From Neorhizobium alkalisoli (GTDB lineage Bacteria; Pseudomonadota; Alphaproteobacteria; Rhizobiales; Rhizobiaceae), in contig NZ_VIWP01000001.1 in assembly GCF_007829835.1 (NCBI RefSeq), forward strand, positions 186,001 through 250,000: DNA of 64,000 nt, written 5' to 3'. The translations under genes were made by a program, and so were the position numbers. Of the stretch, positions 37,845-47,560 are shown one piece after another (position 1 is the stretch's first letter; each line of letters begins with the position of its first letter). The notes beneath the pieces are model-generated. The model was not told the DNA's origin and did not search any database. It saw nothing but the letters and a program-made list of their open reading frames with translations.

Positions 37845-38864
37845 TTACGCCACCCATGAAAGTAGATCGTTCTCGTTTTCGAAATTGCGGCCGTAAAGCG
37901 CGTTGACGACGGTGAGCCCGGCTTTGTGAAGCGGGACATCGACGCCGCGTTTTTCGGCAAGTGCGATCACCGGAACGATGCCGAAAGGAACATCCTCGGT
38001 GATGAAGCGGGTGTCGAGCGAGGTAGGACCGGGAGGTCCCTTGCGCTTTTCATGGACGGCCGCCGCCATCTCCGCCAGCGACATGCCCGGCTCGAAGCCG
38101 AAGGTCAGGTAATAATGATCATAGACCGTGCGCACCTTGACGCCATAGGCAGCGGCCACCGCCAGTCTTTCGGCATCCAGCACTTCGATCATGCGGGCGA
38201 CCGAGGGTGTGATGGCATCGTAATTGGCCCAGTATTCGGCTTTTTCGATGCGGGTGAAATTGCACATCGCGCTGGCGAGATGGATCGGCGGGTTCAGATT
38301 GCTGAGAGCGATCGCGGTGATGTCGTCAACCTCGGTGAACCGGTCGCCGAAGAGTTCGCGGCAGAGGCCCAATCCCGAAACACCGTTATCGGCCGGCAGG
38401 GTCGCCAGTTCGAGCCGGGTGCGGATGCCGCCGATCGAAATGCTGGTGGGGCCTGAACGGCGCGACATGAGCGCAGTCGTTGCCCAGGCAATGACGCTGG
38501 AATTGACGCCCTTCGCCTTCAGCTGTTCCTTGAGATAACGCGCGCTCAACGAAAGCTGGGCACTGACGATGAAGGTATTGCAGCTCTTCGCATAGGGAAG
38601 GATCGCGTCGATCACCGCCTTGTGACCATAACCCGGCACGGCGATGATCACCACTTCGGCATGCTCGACCAGGACCTGCGGATCGCTGGCGATCACCGGA
38701 CGGAAACGCGTTTCCAACACGCCGGTGACTTCGATGTCCTGGCCGGAAAGACCGGCTGCACTCTTGCCGGAAGGCGACCAGAGGATGGGATCATGCCCTT
38801 CCTCAGCCAGCCAGGCGGCATAACCGAGCGCGATGCCGCCGCATCCAACGATACCAATGCGCAT
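37845..38864 (-). CDS. NAD/NADP octopine/nopaline dehydrogenase family protein
   Basis: A 339-residue enzyme. The N-terminal Rossmann motif GIVGCGGIALGYAAWLAEEGHD (4-25, glycine-rich) is followed by a C-terminal octopine-dehydrogenase domain from about 180, with SNLNPPIHLASAMCNFTRIE carrying the conserved N-P-x-x-H, and YDHYYLTFG. Such enzymes form or cleave N-(carboxyalkyl)amino acids. Here, next to an importer and the HyuA/B pair, breakdown of an opine-like compound is more likely than synthesis. The exact substrate is unknown. Confidence 0.87.
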   Translation of the reverse strand: MRIGIVGCGGIALGYAAWLAEEGHDPILWSPSGKSAAGLSGQDIEVTGVLETRFRPVIASDPQVLVEHAEVVIIAVPGYGHKAVIDAILPYAKSCNTFIVSAQLSLSARYLKEQLKAKGVNSSVIAWATTALMSRRSGPTSISIGGIRTRLELATLPADNGVSGLGLCRELFGDRFTEVDDITAIALSNLNPPIHLASAMCNFTRIEKAEYWANYDAITPSVARMIEVLDAERLAVAAAYGVKVRTVYDHYYLTFGFEPGMSLAEMAAAVHEKRKGPPGPTSLDTRFITEDVPFGIVPVIALAEKRGVDVPLHKAGLTVVNALYGRNFENENDLLSWVA

Positions 38865-38940
38865 GCCTGTTCCCCTTTTTTAGCTTGCATCCGCCGTGTG
38901 GTTCTGGCGCGCCACCGTCAAGCAGCGCGCCGGTCGAGCC

Positions 38941-40602
38941 TCAGATATCGAGGCCGTAGATCTCCCGTGCGGCCTTTTCCGAGATGCGGCCTTCACGCAG
39001 GTCCTTGCGGACAAGATCGCGATCGCGTTCCTTCGGATCGCCGTAGCCGCCGCCGGAGGACGCAACCATCGCCACCGTCTGGCCCGGGCCGACAATGCCG
39101 GCACGCTTCTTCAAGGGCGCAACACCTTCGCCGAGTTCTACATTGGTCGTCCGACCGTCCTGGCCGCCGAACAGGCCCCAGGGCGCGATCACCGCATTGG
39201 TGCCGCCGGCCGAGATCGTTGCCGTGTGATCGAGGATCTTGACCTTGCGCCGCATGGTCATGCCGCCGCGGAACTTGCCGGGGCCGCCGGAATCCTCGAC
39301 CAGCTCGTAACGTTCGACCATGACCGGATGTTCGTATTCGAGCGCCTCGATCGGAATATTGGCGGTGTTGGTCGTGTGAACCTGCACGCCGTCCAGTCCA
39401 TCGATATGGGCACGCGCACCCATCGAGCCGCCGCACATCTCGTTATAGACATAGAAGCGGCCGGTGCGCGGATGGGTACCGCTGAAGGTCAGCAGACCAC
39501 CGCCGGTGCAGGCAGCGCAGACTTCCTCGGGGATCGCCTGCGACATGGCCGCGAAGATCAGGTCGACGAGACGCTGGCCCGGATCGGTGCGGCTATAGAC
39601 GGCGGCCGGAGCTACAGCGTTGAACAGCGTACCTTCCGGCGCGGTAACGTGGATCGCGCGATGGAAGCCGGAATTGGCCGGGATATCCGGGTCGACCAGC
39701 GCCTTGACTGCGAAATACACGGTTGCCAGCGTCGCGGTCATCACCATGTTGATCGGTGCGCGGACCTGATCGGGATTGCCGGCGAGATCGAAGAAGATCT
39801 CGTCGCCCTTTACCTCGATCTTGACCTTGAGATCCATGACCTCTTCGACAAGGTTGCTGTCGAAACGGCAGCTGTGTTCGTAGATGCCATCCGGAATACG
39901 GGCGATGCCGGCACGTGTCTTGCGGTCGGCATAGTTCAGGACCTCGACACCGGCTGCGGCGACGACATCCTTGCCGTATTTTTCGCAAAGCGCCTGATAA
40001 CGCTGCACGCCGAGGCGGTTTGCCGCCATCTGGGCGCGGAAATCGTTGATGCGTTCGCGCGGCACCTGGCAGTTGAGCAGGATCAGATCCATGATGTCCT
40101 GCTGCAGCACGCCCTTGCGATAAAGCCGGATCGGCGGGATGCGCAGGCCTTCCTGGAAGATATGCGCATGGCCGCGGTCGACGAAGTCCGAATGGTGAGC
40201 AAGGTTCGTCACCCAGGCGACGATCTCGCCTTCGACGAAGACCGGCTCGAGGAAAACGATGTCATTCAGATGCGTGCCGCCGCCCGTATGAGCGTCGTTG
40301 CCGATGAAGACATCGCCCGGTTCGACGGACGACAGGTCGCAATTGTTCATCACATATTCGCCGATGCCTAGCAGCGAGCCCAGATGAACCGGGATACGCT
40401 CGGCTTGAGCCAGGGTGCGGCCCTGAGCATCGAAGATGACCGTGGAGCAGTCCTGCCGCTCCTTGATATTGGTCGAATAGGCGGCGCGAACGATCGCCTT
40501 GCCCATTTCCTCGACGATCGTCGACAGGGCGCTGCCGATCACTTCCGTCGTGACGGGATCAACGGCAGGCAGTTTCCCGGTTACTGGAACAGTCTGGTTC
40601 AT
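38941..40602 (-). CDS. hyuB: Hydantoinase B/oxoprolinase family subunit
   Basis: A 553-residue HyuB-type subunit. Typical features: DPVTTEVIGSALSTIVEEMG at the start, GDVFIGNDAHTGGGTHLNDI, and FVYNEMCGGSMGARAHIDGLDG with GGPGKFRGGMTMRRKV. With HyuA it makes an ATP-dependent amidohydrolase or acetone-carboxylase-like enzyme, often opening cyclic amides such as hydantoin or 5-oxoproline. It follows hyuA by 5 bases. Confidence 0.92.
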   Translation of the reverse strand: MNQTVPVTGKLPAVDPVTTEVIGSALSTIVEEMGKAIVRAAYSTNIKERQDCSTVIFDAQGRTLAQAERIPVHLGSLLGIGEYVMNNCDLSSVEPGDVFIGNDAHTGGGTHLNDIVFLEPVFVEGEIVAWVTNLAHHSDFVDRGHAHIFQEGLRIPPIRLYRKGVLQQDIMDLILLNCQVPRERINDFRAQMAANRLGVQRYQALCEKYGKDVVAAAGVEVLNYADRKTRAGIARIPDGIYEHSCRFDSNLVEEVMDLKVKIEVKGDEIFFDLAGNPDQVRAPINMVMTATLATVYFAVKALVDPDIPANSGFHRAIHVTAPEGTLFNAVAPAAVYSRTDPGQRLVDLIFAAMSQAIPEEVCAACTGGGLLTFSGTHPRTGRFYVYNEMCGGSMGARAHIDGLDGVQVHTTNTANIPIEALEYEHPVMVERYELVEDSGGPGKFRGGMTMRRKVKILDHTATISAGGTNAVIAPWGLFGGQDGRTTNVELGEGVAPLKKRAGIVGPGQTVAMVASSGGGYGDPKERDRDLVRKDLREGRISEKAAREIYGLDI

Positions 40603-40607
40603 GGCGC

Positions 40608-42677
40608 TTACTCGATGATCAGGTTGAGCTGGGCGTCGACGGTTGCCGACTGCTTGGGAAGGATGAGCGTGGTCGAATCCATCTGCTCGACGACGGCAGG
40701 CCCGGCAACCACATGGCCGGGGCCAAGCAGCGTGCGGTCATAAAGCGGGCAAGGCGTAAAGCCGCCGAGCTCCGGCAGATAGACGGTGCGTTCGCCGACG
40801 ATGGCGGCCTTCACGTCGCCGGTTGCGGCCGGATAGGAGTTGATCTCGGCCTTCGGCACATTGCCGATCGCCTCGACGCGCAGCGTGATGATCTGGATCG
40901 GCTCTTCTGCCGCGACATAACCGTAGAGCTGCATGTGAGCGCGCTCGAAGCCGGCCTTCATCGCATCGAGCAGCGCCTGACCGGACAGACCTTCGGGACG
41001 CTCGACCGTCAGCTCATAACCCTGACCGCCGTAACGCATGTCGATTGCAAGCGTCACCCGGCGATCTTCAGCCGGGATCTTTTCCTGCTCGAACCATTCC
41101 TGCGCACGCTCGTTGAGCTGGGCAAAACCCTCGTCGATCGCCTGCAGCGAGGCGGCGGCGAGCGGCGCCATGCGGGTCAGCGAGATATTGGTGCGAAGAT
41201 CGGCCTGAAGCAGACCGAGCGCGCACATGATGCCCGGATGTTTGGGGATCATCAGGCGCGGGATATCCAGTTCCTTGGCGAGACGTGCCGCGTGGATCGG
41301 GCCGGCGCCGCCGAAAGCGAGCATCGTATAGTCACGCGGGTCGTAACCGCGCTCGACCGAGATGACGCGGATTGCCTTGGCCATATTGGCGGTGACGACG
41401 CGGATGATGCCCTGTGCCGCATCCATGACGTCGATGCCGAGATCGGCCGCAAGGCGTGCGACTGCGCGCTTCGAGGCTTCCGCATCGATCTTCATGCGGC
41501 CGTTGAGAAGATGCGTCTGGTTGAGCACGCCGAGAACGATATTGGCGTCCGTCACCGTCGGCTCTTCATTGCCGAGGCCGTAGCAGACCGGGCCGGGATT
41601 GGCGCCGGCGCTGCGCGGGCCGACCTTCAGAAGGCCGTTGTCGACATAGGCGATCGAGCCGCCGCCGGCGCCGACCGTGTGAATGTCGAGCATCGGCACT
41701 TTCAGCGGATAACCGTGAACGACGATGTCATTGGCCATTTGCGGCTTGCCGCCGTCGATCAGCGAAACGTCGCTGGACGTGCCGCCCATGTCGAAGGTGA
41801 TGAGATTGTTGCTGCCCGTCGCCTTGCCGATTTCAAGCGCGGCGGTCACGCCCGCTGCCGGACCTGACAGAACGGTGCGGACCGGCTGCTTCTTGGCGGT
41901 ATCACAGGAAATGACGCCGCCATTGCTCTGGGTCAGATGCGGCTCGGCATGCACGCCGGCTGCTTCCAGACGCGGCGTCAGCCGGTCGAGATAGCTGCGC
42001 ATGATCGGCCCGAGATAGGCGTTGACCACCGTGGTCGAGACACGTTCGTATTCACGGAATTCCGGGGCGATCTCGTGCGAGACACTGATGAAGGCGTCCG
42101 GAATTTCTTCCTCGACGATTTCGCGGATGCGCTTTTCGTGGCCGGGTTCGACGAAGGAGAACAGGGTGCAGATGGCAATCGCCTTGATGCCCGCTTCCTT
42201 CAGCTCGCGCACCGCCTTGCGGACGTCGTCCTCGTTGAGCGGAATGGCAATGCTGCCGTCATACAGAACACGTTCGCGAACTTCCTTGCGCATGTCGCGG
42301 CTGGCGAGAAGCGGCGGCTTCACGGTCTGCAGCGAATAGAGCTCCGGCCGCTTCTGACGGCCGATTTCCAGAACGTCGCGGAAACCGTCGGTGGTGATCA
42401 GGCCAGATGCTGCGCCACGGCCCTGGATGAGGGCATTGGTGCCGACCGTCGTCCCGTGACCGAAATAGGCAACCGCATCCGGGCTAGCGCCACCTTCCGG
42501 CAGAGACTGCAGCCCCTGAACAATGCCGTTGGCGATGCCTTCGGACGGATCGGCAGGTGTCGAGGAGACCTTCCAGACGAACATTTCCTGTTTCGTCTCG
42601 TCGAAAATGCAGACGTCGGTGAAGGTGCCGCCGGAGTCGACGCCGATGCGGTAACGGGAAACTGCGCTCTGTGCCAC
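40608..42677 (-). CDS. hyuA: Hydantoinase A/oxoprolinase family subunit
   Basis: A 689-residue ATP-binding HyuA subunit: RIGVDSGGTFTDVCIFDE near the N-terminus, GHGTTVGTNALIQGRG, TFDMGGTSSDVSLIDGG and YTMLAFGGAGPIHAARLAKEL. GTG 42677 is chosen because it puts the family's RIGVDSGGT at residue 9; earlier in-frame TTG and GTG codons fall in the promoter and operator region. First gene of the leftward unit. The substrate is not readable; the hydantoinase, oxoprolinase and carboxylase variants share these motifs. Confidence 0.91.
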   Translation of the reverse strand: MAQSAVSRYRIGVDSGGTFTDVCIFDETKQEMFVWKVSSTPADPSEGIANGIVQGLQSLPEGGASPDAVAYFGHGTTVGTNALIQGRGAASGLITTDGFRDVLEIGRQKRPELYSLQTVKPPLLASRDMRKEVRERVLYDGSIAIPLNEDDVRKAVRELKEAGIKAIAICTLFSFVEPGHEKRIREIVEEEIPDAFISVSHEIAPEFREYERVSTTVVNAYLGPIMRSYLDRLTPRLEAAGVHAEPHLTQSNGGVISCDTAKKQPVRTVLSGPAAGVTAALEIGKATGSNNLITFDMGGTSSDVSLIDGGKPQMANDIVVHGYPLKVPMLDIHTVGAGGGSIAYVDNGLLKVGPRSAGANPGPVCYGLGNEEPTVTDANIVLGVLNQTHLLNGRMKIDAEASKRAVARLAADLGIDVMDAAQGIIRVVTANMAKAIRVISVERGYDPRDYTMLAFGGAGPIHAARLAKELDIPRLMIPKHPGIMCALGLLQADLRTNISLTRMAPLAAASLQAIDEGFAQLNERAQEWFEQEKIPAEDRRVTLAIDMRYGGQGYELTVERPEGLSGQALLDAMKAGFERAHMQLYGYVAAEEPIQIITLRVEAIGNVPKAEINSYPAATGDVKAAIVGERTVYLPELGGFTPCPLYDRTLLGPGHVVAGPAVVEQMDSTTLILPKQSATVDAQLNLIIE

Positions 42678-42712
42678 GATACTATGAACCACCGTTAAAT
42701 TGAAATCTGTCA

Positions 42713-42732
42713 CAAGATTGGCGCCAATTTTG
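42713..42732. promoter_or_regulatory. Operator candidate 1 with ATTGGCGCCAAT palindrome
   Basis: ATTGGCGCCAAT at 42717-42728 is a perfect 12-base palindrome; with outer bases the dyad at 42713-42732 matches at 9 of 10 positions per arm. It lies 36 bases upstream of the hyuA start and 89 bases upstream of the regulator start. On the minus strand TTGACA (42743-42738) sits just before it, so a bound repressor would cover the hyuA promoter. ATTGGCGCCA recurs at 43503. Confidence 0.65.
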
Positions 42733-42820
42733 GATAGTGTCAACGCAGGAAATCGCTGATAAGATCAAAACACGAGCCGACCCATCACAGGAGGACGGCG
42801 ATGGAGGCGGGAAACGGCAT

Positions 42821-43462
42821 ATGGATAAGACGACGGATACCGGCGGTGAAAAAGACCCGCGGCCGCTGATTGAACAGATCGAAACCGACATTTACAGCGG
42901 CAAGCTCGCGCCTGGAATGTGGCTCAAGCAGATCGATCTCGAAGAGCGGTATCAGTGCACGAGATTGACCTTGCGACACGCCCTGGAACAGCTGCAGGCG
43001 CGCAAGATCGTCCAGCGCGTTCCCAATCGCGGCTACTACGTGCCCTCGGTCGATCAGGCCTATGCCAACAACGTCCGCGCCGCCCGCGCCCACGTCGAAA
43101 AGTCCATCGTTGACGAGCTGATCACCAACATTACCGGGGAATCCCTGGCCCGCCTGTCCTATCTGGCAAGCGTTTTTTCCGAGACGCTGAAGACCGGAAC
43201 GCTGCCCGAACAGGACGAGGCAAATCTCGCCTTTCACCGCGAATTGCTCACCGCCTGCAAGAACCCGGTGATGATCGAGATCATCTGGGATCTGCGCCGG
43301 CGCGTCCCCCTCTCCGCCCAGCGTGCGAGCAACACGCCGGCGGAGCTTGAACGCTCGGCCCGTGATCACTTCGAGATGATCGAATGCCTGCGCACCCGCG
43401 ACGCCGATCGGCTGCGCGTGGTGACCGAAAGGCATGTCGGCGCCCGCCCCGTACAACGCTGA
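42821..43462 (+). CDS. GntR family (FCD) transcriptional regulator
   Basis: A 213-residue regulator: winged helix at about 12-75 (IETDIYSGKLAPGMWLKQIDLEERYQCTRLTLRHALEQL) and a helical FCD effector domain from about 90. ATG 42821 is preferred over GTG 42737, which would leave no room for a promoter next to the operator, although no ideal Shine-Dalgarno is present. It is divergent from hyuA and heads the rightward genes, and is the obvious controller of both units through the ATTGGCGCCA sites. Confidence 0.88.
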   Translation: MDKTTDTGGEKDPRPLIEQIETDIYSGKLAPGMWLKQIDLEERYQCTRLTLRHALEQLQARKIVQRVPNRGYYVPSVDQAYANNVRAARAHVEKSIVDELITNITGESLARLSYLASVFSETLKTGTLPEQDEANLAFHRELLTACKNPVMIEIIWDLRRRVPLSAQRASNTPAELERSARDHFEMIECLRTRDADRLRVVTERHVGARPVQR

Positions 43463-43500
43463 TTCTAAAGCTTCGAACATTCGCGCAAAAATTTGGTTTG

Positions 43501-43515
43501 AAATTGGCGCCATTT
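43501..43515. promoter_or_regulatory. Operator candidate 2 sharing ATTGGCGCCA
   Basis: AAATTGGCGCCATTT upstream of the alpha/beta hydrolase gene shares ATTGGCGCCA (43503-43512) with operator candidate 1. It is 68 bases before the gene start, and TTGACA (43529-43534) follows it. The palindrome is imperfect outside GGCGCC. Confidence 0.58.
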
Positions 43516-43582
43516 CGTGTTCTCATTTTTGACAGATCAGGGTTCGCAAGAATGACCCGGCAAAAAATGGGAACAGTTTCGA

Positions 43583-44425
43583 ATGCCTATCGTGAAGCTC
43601 AACGGGGCGACATTCGTCTATGACGATATCGGCGATCGGGATGCAGAGGTCTTCTTTGCACTCCACGGCGGCCGTGGCATCGGTGACCGCAAGGGCGAGT
43701 TCAACGCCTACAAGGCGCTGTCCGACCGCTATCGCGTGATTGCCTATGACCAGCGCGGCTGCGGCGAGACGAGCCTGACCCCGCCCTATAATTTCGAACA
43801 GTTCGCCGACGATCTCGAAGCCTTTCGCCAGCATTTCTGCGGCGACAAGAAGATCATTCTCCAGGGTGGTTCTTTCGGCGGCATGATCGCCCTCACCTAT
43901 GCCGTGCGCCATCCGCACGGCCTGTCCCGCCTCATCCTGAGAGGCACGGCTCCCAGCCATCACAATGAGGACGACGCTTTCGTCACCTTCAGGGAAAGGC
44001 TGCACAAGGCGCCGAGCGCCTCCATCTCCATGCTGGAAAAGCTGTTTTCCGACAAGGTGAAGGACGACATGGAGCTGCGGCTGATCTGGCTGGCGCTCCA
44101 GCCGCTCTATTACGAGGAATTCGATCCCGACGCGGCGCTCGAGCGGACGCGGACCATGCATCTGCATGCCGAAACCCATAACGCCCTGTTTGCCGAGCGA
44201 GTTTACGACGTTCGCGACCAGCTGAAGACTATCGATGTGCCGACGCTGGTCATCTGCGGCGCCAAGGACTGGATCTGCCCGCCGAACCACTCCCGCTACA
44301 TTGCCGAGCAGGTTCCGAAAGCTGAGCTTCTGGAAGTCCCGAATGCCAATCACGCAGTGCATGTGGAAGCCAATGCGACGGTCGTTTCCGCCATCCGCGA
44401 ATTCCTGGCGCGCACCGCGCCCTGA
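43583..44425 (+). CDS. Alpha/beta hydrolase, proline iminopeptidase-like
   Basis: A 280-residue serine hydrolase: oxyanion-hole HGGRGIGD (28-35), YDQRGCGETS, nucleophile Ser97 in GGSFGG, acid in GAKDWICPP and His in NANHAVH. The S33 peptidase-like HGG start and DQRG motif suggest an amidase, aminopeptidase or lactonase rather than a lipase. First structural gene of the rightward unit; it may act on the imported compound. Confidence 0.85.
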   Translation: MPIVKLNGATFVYDDIGDRDAEVFFALHGGRGIGDRKGEFNAYKALSDRYRVIAYDQRGCGETSLTPPYNFEQFADDLEAFRQHFCGDKKIILQGGSFGGMIALTYAVRHPHGLSRLILRGTAPSHHNEDDAFVTFRERLHKAPSASISMLEKLFSDKVKDDMELRLIWLALQPLYYEEFDPDAALERTRTMHLHAETHNALFAERVYDVRDQLKTIDVPTLVICGAKDWICPPNHSRYIAEQVPKAELLEVPNANHAVHVEANATVVSAIREFLARTAP

Positions 44426-44462
44426 CCCTATCCCAGTCACCTCTCCATAAAGGAAGTCCGAA

Positions 44463-45974
44463 ATGCGCATTACCAAGACTGCCCTCGCCCTCTATGGGGC
44501 AACGTTCCTGGCCATTGCCGGCATGTCCGCGCCGGTCTCCGCACAGACGACGGACTCGGTGACGATTGCGCTCCGCGTCGCGGTCAATACGCTCGATCCG
44601 CATATGAGCGCATCCGTCGGCTCCGATCTCAGCGTCATCAGCCATATCTACCCCGCGCTTGTCATTCGTGGCCCCGATCTGAAGCTGAAGGGTGATGTCG
44701 CCAAGAGCTGGAAAATGGTCGATGCCAATACCTGGCGCTTCGAGCTGGTCGACGGTGCGCATTTCGCCAATGGCGAGAAGATCGATGCGGCCGCAGTGAA
44801 GTGGAATATCGACCGCGTTCTCGACAAGAGCGTCGGCGCCCGTATCGCCGGCTGGTTCAGCCTCGTTTCGAGCGCGACCGTCGTCAACCCGACGACCCTC
44901 GAGGTGAAGACCTCGTCGCCTTATCCGGCCTTTGCCGACCAGCTGTCGATGTTCTTCCTGCTGCCGCCGGAATGGGCAAAAACCCACAAGCCCGCCAACG
45001 AGACCATGTCGGGCGGCCCCTACATGATCAAGGAGAACGTGCCGGGCGATCACATCACCCTCGTTCCCAACCCGGAATACTGGGGTCCGAAGCCGGACTT
45101 CAAGACGGTCAACTTCCGCATCATCCCGGAATCGGCTGCCCGCACCGCGGCACTTGAGGCCGGCGAAGTGGACCTGATCACCGGCGTGCCGACCACCGAG
45201 ATCAAGACGATCAATGCCGATGGCCGCGCGAAGGCGGATGCGATCCCCTCGATCCGCACCATGCTCGGCAAGTTCAACCACCAGAAAAAGCCGTTCGAAA
45301 ACCTGAAATTCCGCCAGGCGATCAATTACGCGATCGACAAGGAAGGCATCGTCGGCTCGATCTTCGACGGCAAGGCGACGGTTTCCGATTGCCAGCTGCT
45401 GACGCCCGCCTATTTCGGCTATAATCCGGACCTCAAGGCCTATCCTTACGACCCGGACAAGGCGATGCAGCTGCTGAAGGAATCCGGCGTCGATCTGAAG
45501 CAGCAGATCGAGATCGAAATCCCGACGGCCAGCTACCTCCAAGGTGAGGAAGTCACGCAGGTGATCGCCTCGCAGCTTCAGGAAGTCGGCCTCAACGTCA
45601 AGATCACCGAAATCGACTTCGGCGCCTTCATGAACAAGCAGCTGAAGGAACGCAATCTGGCGCAGATCGCCGTTCAGGGCCTCGCCTGGCCAACCATCGA
45701 TGCCGATGGCATGCTGACCATGTTTGCGCCGGGCAATGTCTACGACTACTGGAACAATGCCGATTTCGGCAAGCTGCTCGACAAGGGCCGCGCGTCTACG
45801 GATACCGAAGAACGCAAGAAGATCTATGCCGATGCCACCAAGCTGATGTGCGATCAGGCAGGCGCCCTCTTCCTTTATGCGCAGCCGGCAACCTTCGGCA
45901 TTTCCAAGCGCATCACCTGGCAGGCCCGCGGCGACGACTGGGTCCGCGCCTTCGACATGAAGCCTGCCAACTGA
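44463..45974 (+). CDS. Peptide/opine-type ABC transporter substrate-binding protein
   Basis: A 503-residue periplasmic binding protein of family 5 (DppA/NikA class). Signal peptide about 1-27 (ending APVSA). Family features: VAKSWKMVDANTWRFELVDGAHFANGEKI, GGPYMIKENVPGDHITLVPNPEYWG and FRQAINYAIDKEGIV. Linkage to the CMD/AhpD pair fits the KPN_01854-type binding proteins as I recall that family. It must work with the permeases and ATPases encoded at 33959-37670. Confidence 0.92.
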   Translation: MRITKTALALYGATFLAIAGMSAPVSAQTTDSVTIALRVAVNTLDPHMSASVGSDLSVISHIYPALVIRGPDLKLKGDVAKSWKMVDANTWRFELVDGAHFANGEKIDAAAVKWNIDRVLDKSVGARIAGWFSLVSSATVVNPTTLEVKTSSPYPAFADQLSMFFLLPPEWAKTHKPANETMSGGPYMIKENVPGDHITLVPNPEYWGPKPDFKTVNFRIIPESAARTAALEAGEVDLITGVPTTEIKTINADGRAKADAIPSIRTMLGKFNHQKKPFENLKFRQAINYAIDKEGIVGSIFDGKATVSDCQLLTPAYFGYNPDLKAYPYDPDKAMQLLKESGVDLKQQIEIEIPTASYLQGEEVTQVIASQLQEVGLNVKITEIDFGAFMNKQLKERNLAQIAVQGLAWPTIDADGMLTMFAPGNVYDYWNNADFGKLLDKGRASTDTEERKKIYADATKLMCDQAGALFLYAQPATFGISKRITWQARGDDWVRAFDMKPAN

Positions 45975-46013
45975 TCCGTCACGCGGATCGGGGCATGGCC
46001 TATCAACAAGGAC

Positions 46014-46066
46014 GAGCGCCGGTTATGACGGCCGGCGCTCGCTGTTTGGCGGATCATCGATCCGCC
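46014..46066 (+). terminator. Tandem hairpins after the binding-protein gene
   Basis: GAGCGCCGG/CCGGCGCTC (46014-46022 with 46032-46040), then GGCGGATC-ATC-GATCCGCC (46048-46066), both perfect stems, the second followed by GTTT. They lie between the binding-protein and monooxygenase genes and may limit read-through. Confidence 0.6.
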
Positions 46067-46090
46067 GTTTGAGCATTACGGAAATCCATC

Positions 46091-47560
46091 ATGACACAGG
46101 TGACGTCTTCGCCCGCATCCGCAGGTCTGGAAGCGCTGGAAGCCCGGCTTCGGCAGGATCTGGAATTCCTCGAACTTCCAGGCAAACCCTGGGTACCGGC
46201 GCGGGCGGTCGATGGTGTCCCGGTACGCGATGTCGTCGTCATCGGGGCCGGCATGTGCGGGCTTGCCGCCACGGCAAAACTGATCTTGAGCGGTATCACC
46301 AATATCGTCACGTATGATGCGGCGCCCGCCGGGTTTGAAGGCCCGTGGGTCACCTTTGCCCGCATGGAGACATTGCGCTCCCCTAAAAGCCTGAGCGGCC
46401 CGGCGCTTGGCCTTGCGCCACTGACCTTTCGCGCCTGGTTCACGGCCCAGTATGGCACGGAAGCTTGGGCGGACCTCGACAAGATTCCCAAGGCCCAGTG
46501 GATGGACTATCTGGTCTGGTATCGCTACGTCCTGAACCTGCCGGTCCGTAACAATGTGCGCCTGACCGGAGTTTCGCAGGCCGGAGACCTGATTGCGATC
46601 GATCTGGAAGGGGCGGAAACCGGTCGCGTGCTGACGCGTCGCCTCGTGCTTGCGACCGGACGATCGGGTCTTGGCGGTTTTGCCGCTCCCGACTTCCTGA
46701 AAGCCGTTGATCGCGCCTATTGGGCCCATTCCGCCGACGAGATCGATTTCGATGCGCTGAAGGGCAAGAAGATCGCCGTGATCGGCGCCGGTGCCTCGTC
46801 CATGGACAATGCGGCGACCGCACTGGAGGCCGGTGCCGGCGCCGTCGATCTTCTGATCCGGCGCAAGGAAATGCCGCGCATCAACAAGATGACCGGTATC
46901 GGCAGCCAGGGCGTCGTACATGGCATGGCGCATCTGCCGGATGCGTGGAAATGGAAATTCGGCGATTACAATGCCGCCACGCAGGTGCCGCCGCCGCGTT
47001 CCTCGACGCTGCGTGTCTCACGCCATGCCAATGCCCGTTTCCTGCTCGATTGCGGCATCCTTTCCGTCTGCGAAGACAAGGGCGGTCTGCTGATCGAAAC
47101 GACACAGGGGCCGTTGCATTACGACTTCCTGATTGCCGCAACCGGCTTTTCAAACGATTTCGAAGGGCGTCCGGAATTCGAGGTGCTGGCGCGCCATATT
47201 CGCAGCTGGAAGGACGGTCGTTATCAGCCGGATATGGGCCTGCCGCGCGAAAGCATGATCGAGGCGCCCGATCTCGGTCCGGCCTTCGAATTCCAGGAAC
47301 TTGTTCCCGGCTCCTGCCCGATGCTCGCCCATATCCACTGCTTCAACGATGCCGCCATGCTGACACATGGCAAGGTGTCCGGTGATATCCCGGCCGTCAG
47401 CGCCGGCGCCGAACGGCTGGTCCGCGGCATTGCCGCATCGCTGTTCGCCGAGGATGTCGAGACCCATTTCGCCAATCTCGTCGCCTATGAGACGCCTGAA
47501 CTCCAGGGCGACGAATGGACCGATTCAACTCCATTGCTGCACAAGGAAACCGCGTTGTGA
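46091..47560 (+). CDS. FAD/NAD(P)-dependent flavin monooxygenase-like protein
   Basis: A 489-residue flavoprotein with two dinucleotide-binding folds: VVVIGAGMCGLAATAKL (about 48-64, FAD) and IAVIGAGASSMDNAATAL (about 230-247, NADPH), plus LVLATGRSG and LIAATGFSNDF, as in FMO/Baeyer-Villiger-type enzymes. It probably hydroxylates nitrogen or inserts oxygen into the imported compound or a breakdown product. Its stop overlaps the next gene (GTGA). Confidence 0.85.
   Translation: MTQVTSSPASAGLEALEARLRQDLEFLELPGKPWVPARAVDGVPVRDVVVIGAGMCGLAATAKLILSGITNIVTYDAAPAGFEGPWVTFARMETLRSPKSLSGPALGLAPLTFRAWFTAQYGTEAWADLDKIPKAQWMDYLVWYRYVLNLPVRNNVRLTGVSQAGDLIAIDLEGAETGRVLTRRLVLATGRSGLGGFAAPDFLKAVDRAYWAHSADEIDFDALKGKKIAVIGAGASSMDNAATALEAGAGAVDLLIRRKEMPRINKMTGIGSQGVVHGMAHLPDAWKWKFGDYNAATQVPPPRSSTLRVSRHANARFLLDCGILSVCEDKGGLLIETTQGPLHYDFLIAATGFSNDFEGRPEFEVLARHIRSWKDGRYQPDMGLPRESMIEAPDLGPAFEFQELVPGSCPMLAHIHCFNDAAMLTHGKVSGDIPAVSAGAERLVRGIAASLFAEDVETHFANLVAYETPELQGDEWTDSTPLLHKETAL

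Noticed and set aside
42737..42820. GTG 42737 as the GntR start
   Set aside because: It abuts the palindrome at 42713-42732, leaving no promoter or ribosome site; ATG 42821 fits the domain layout better.
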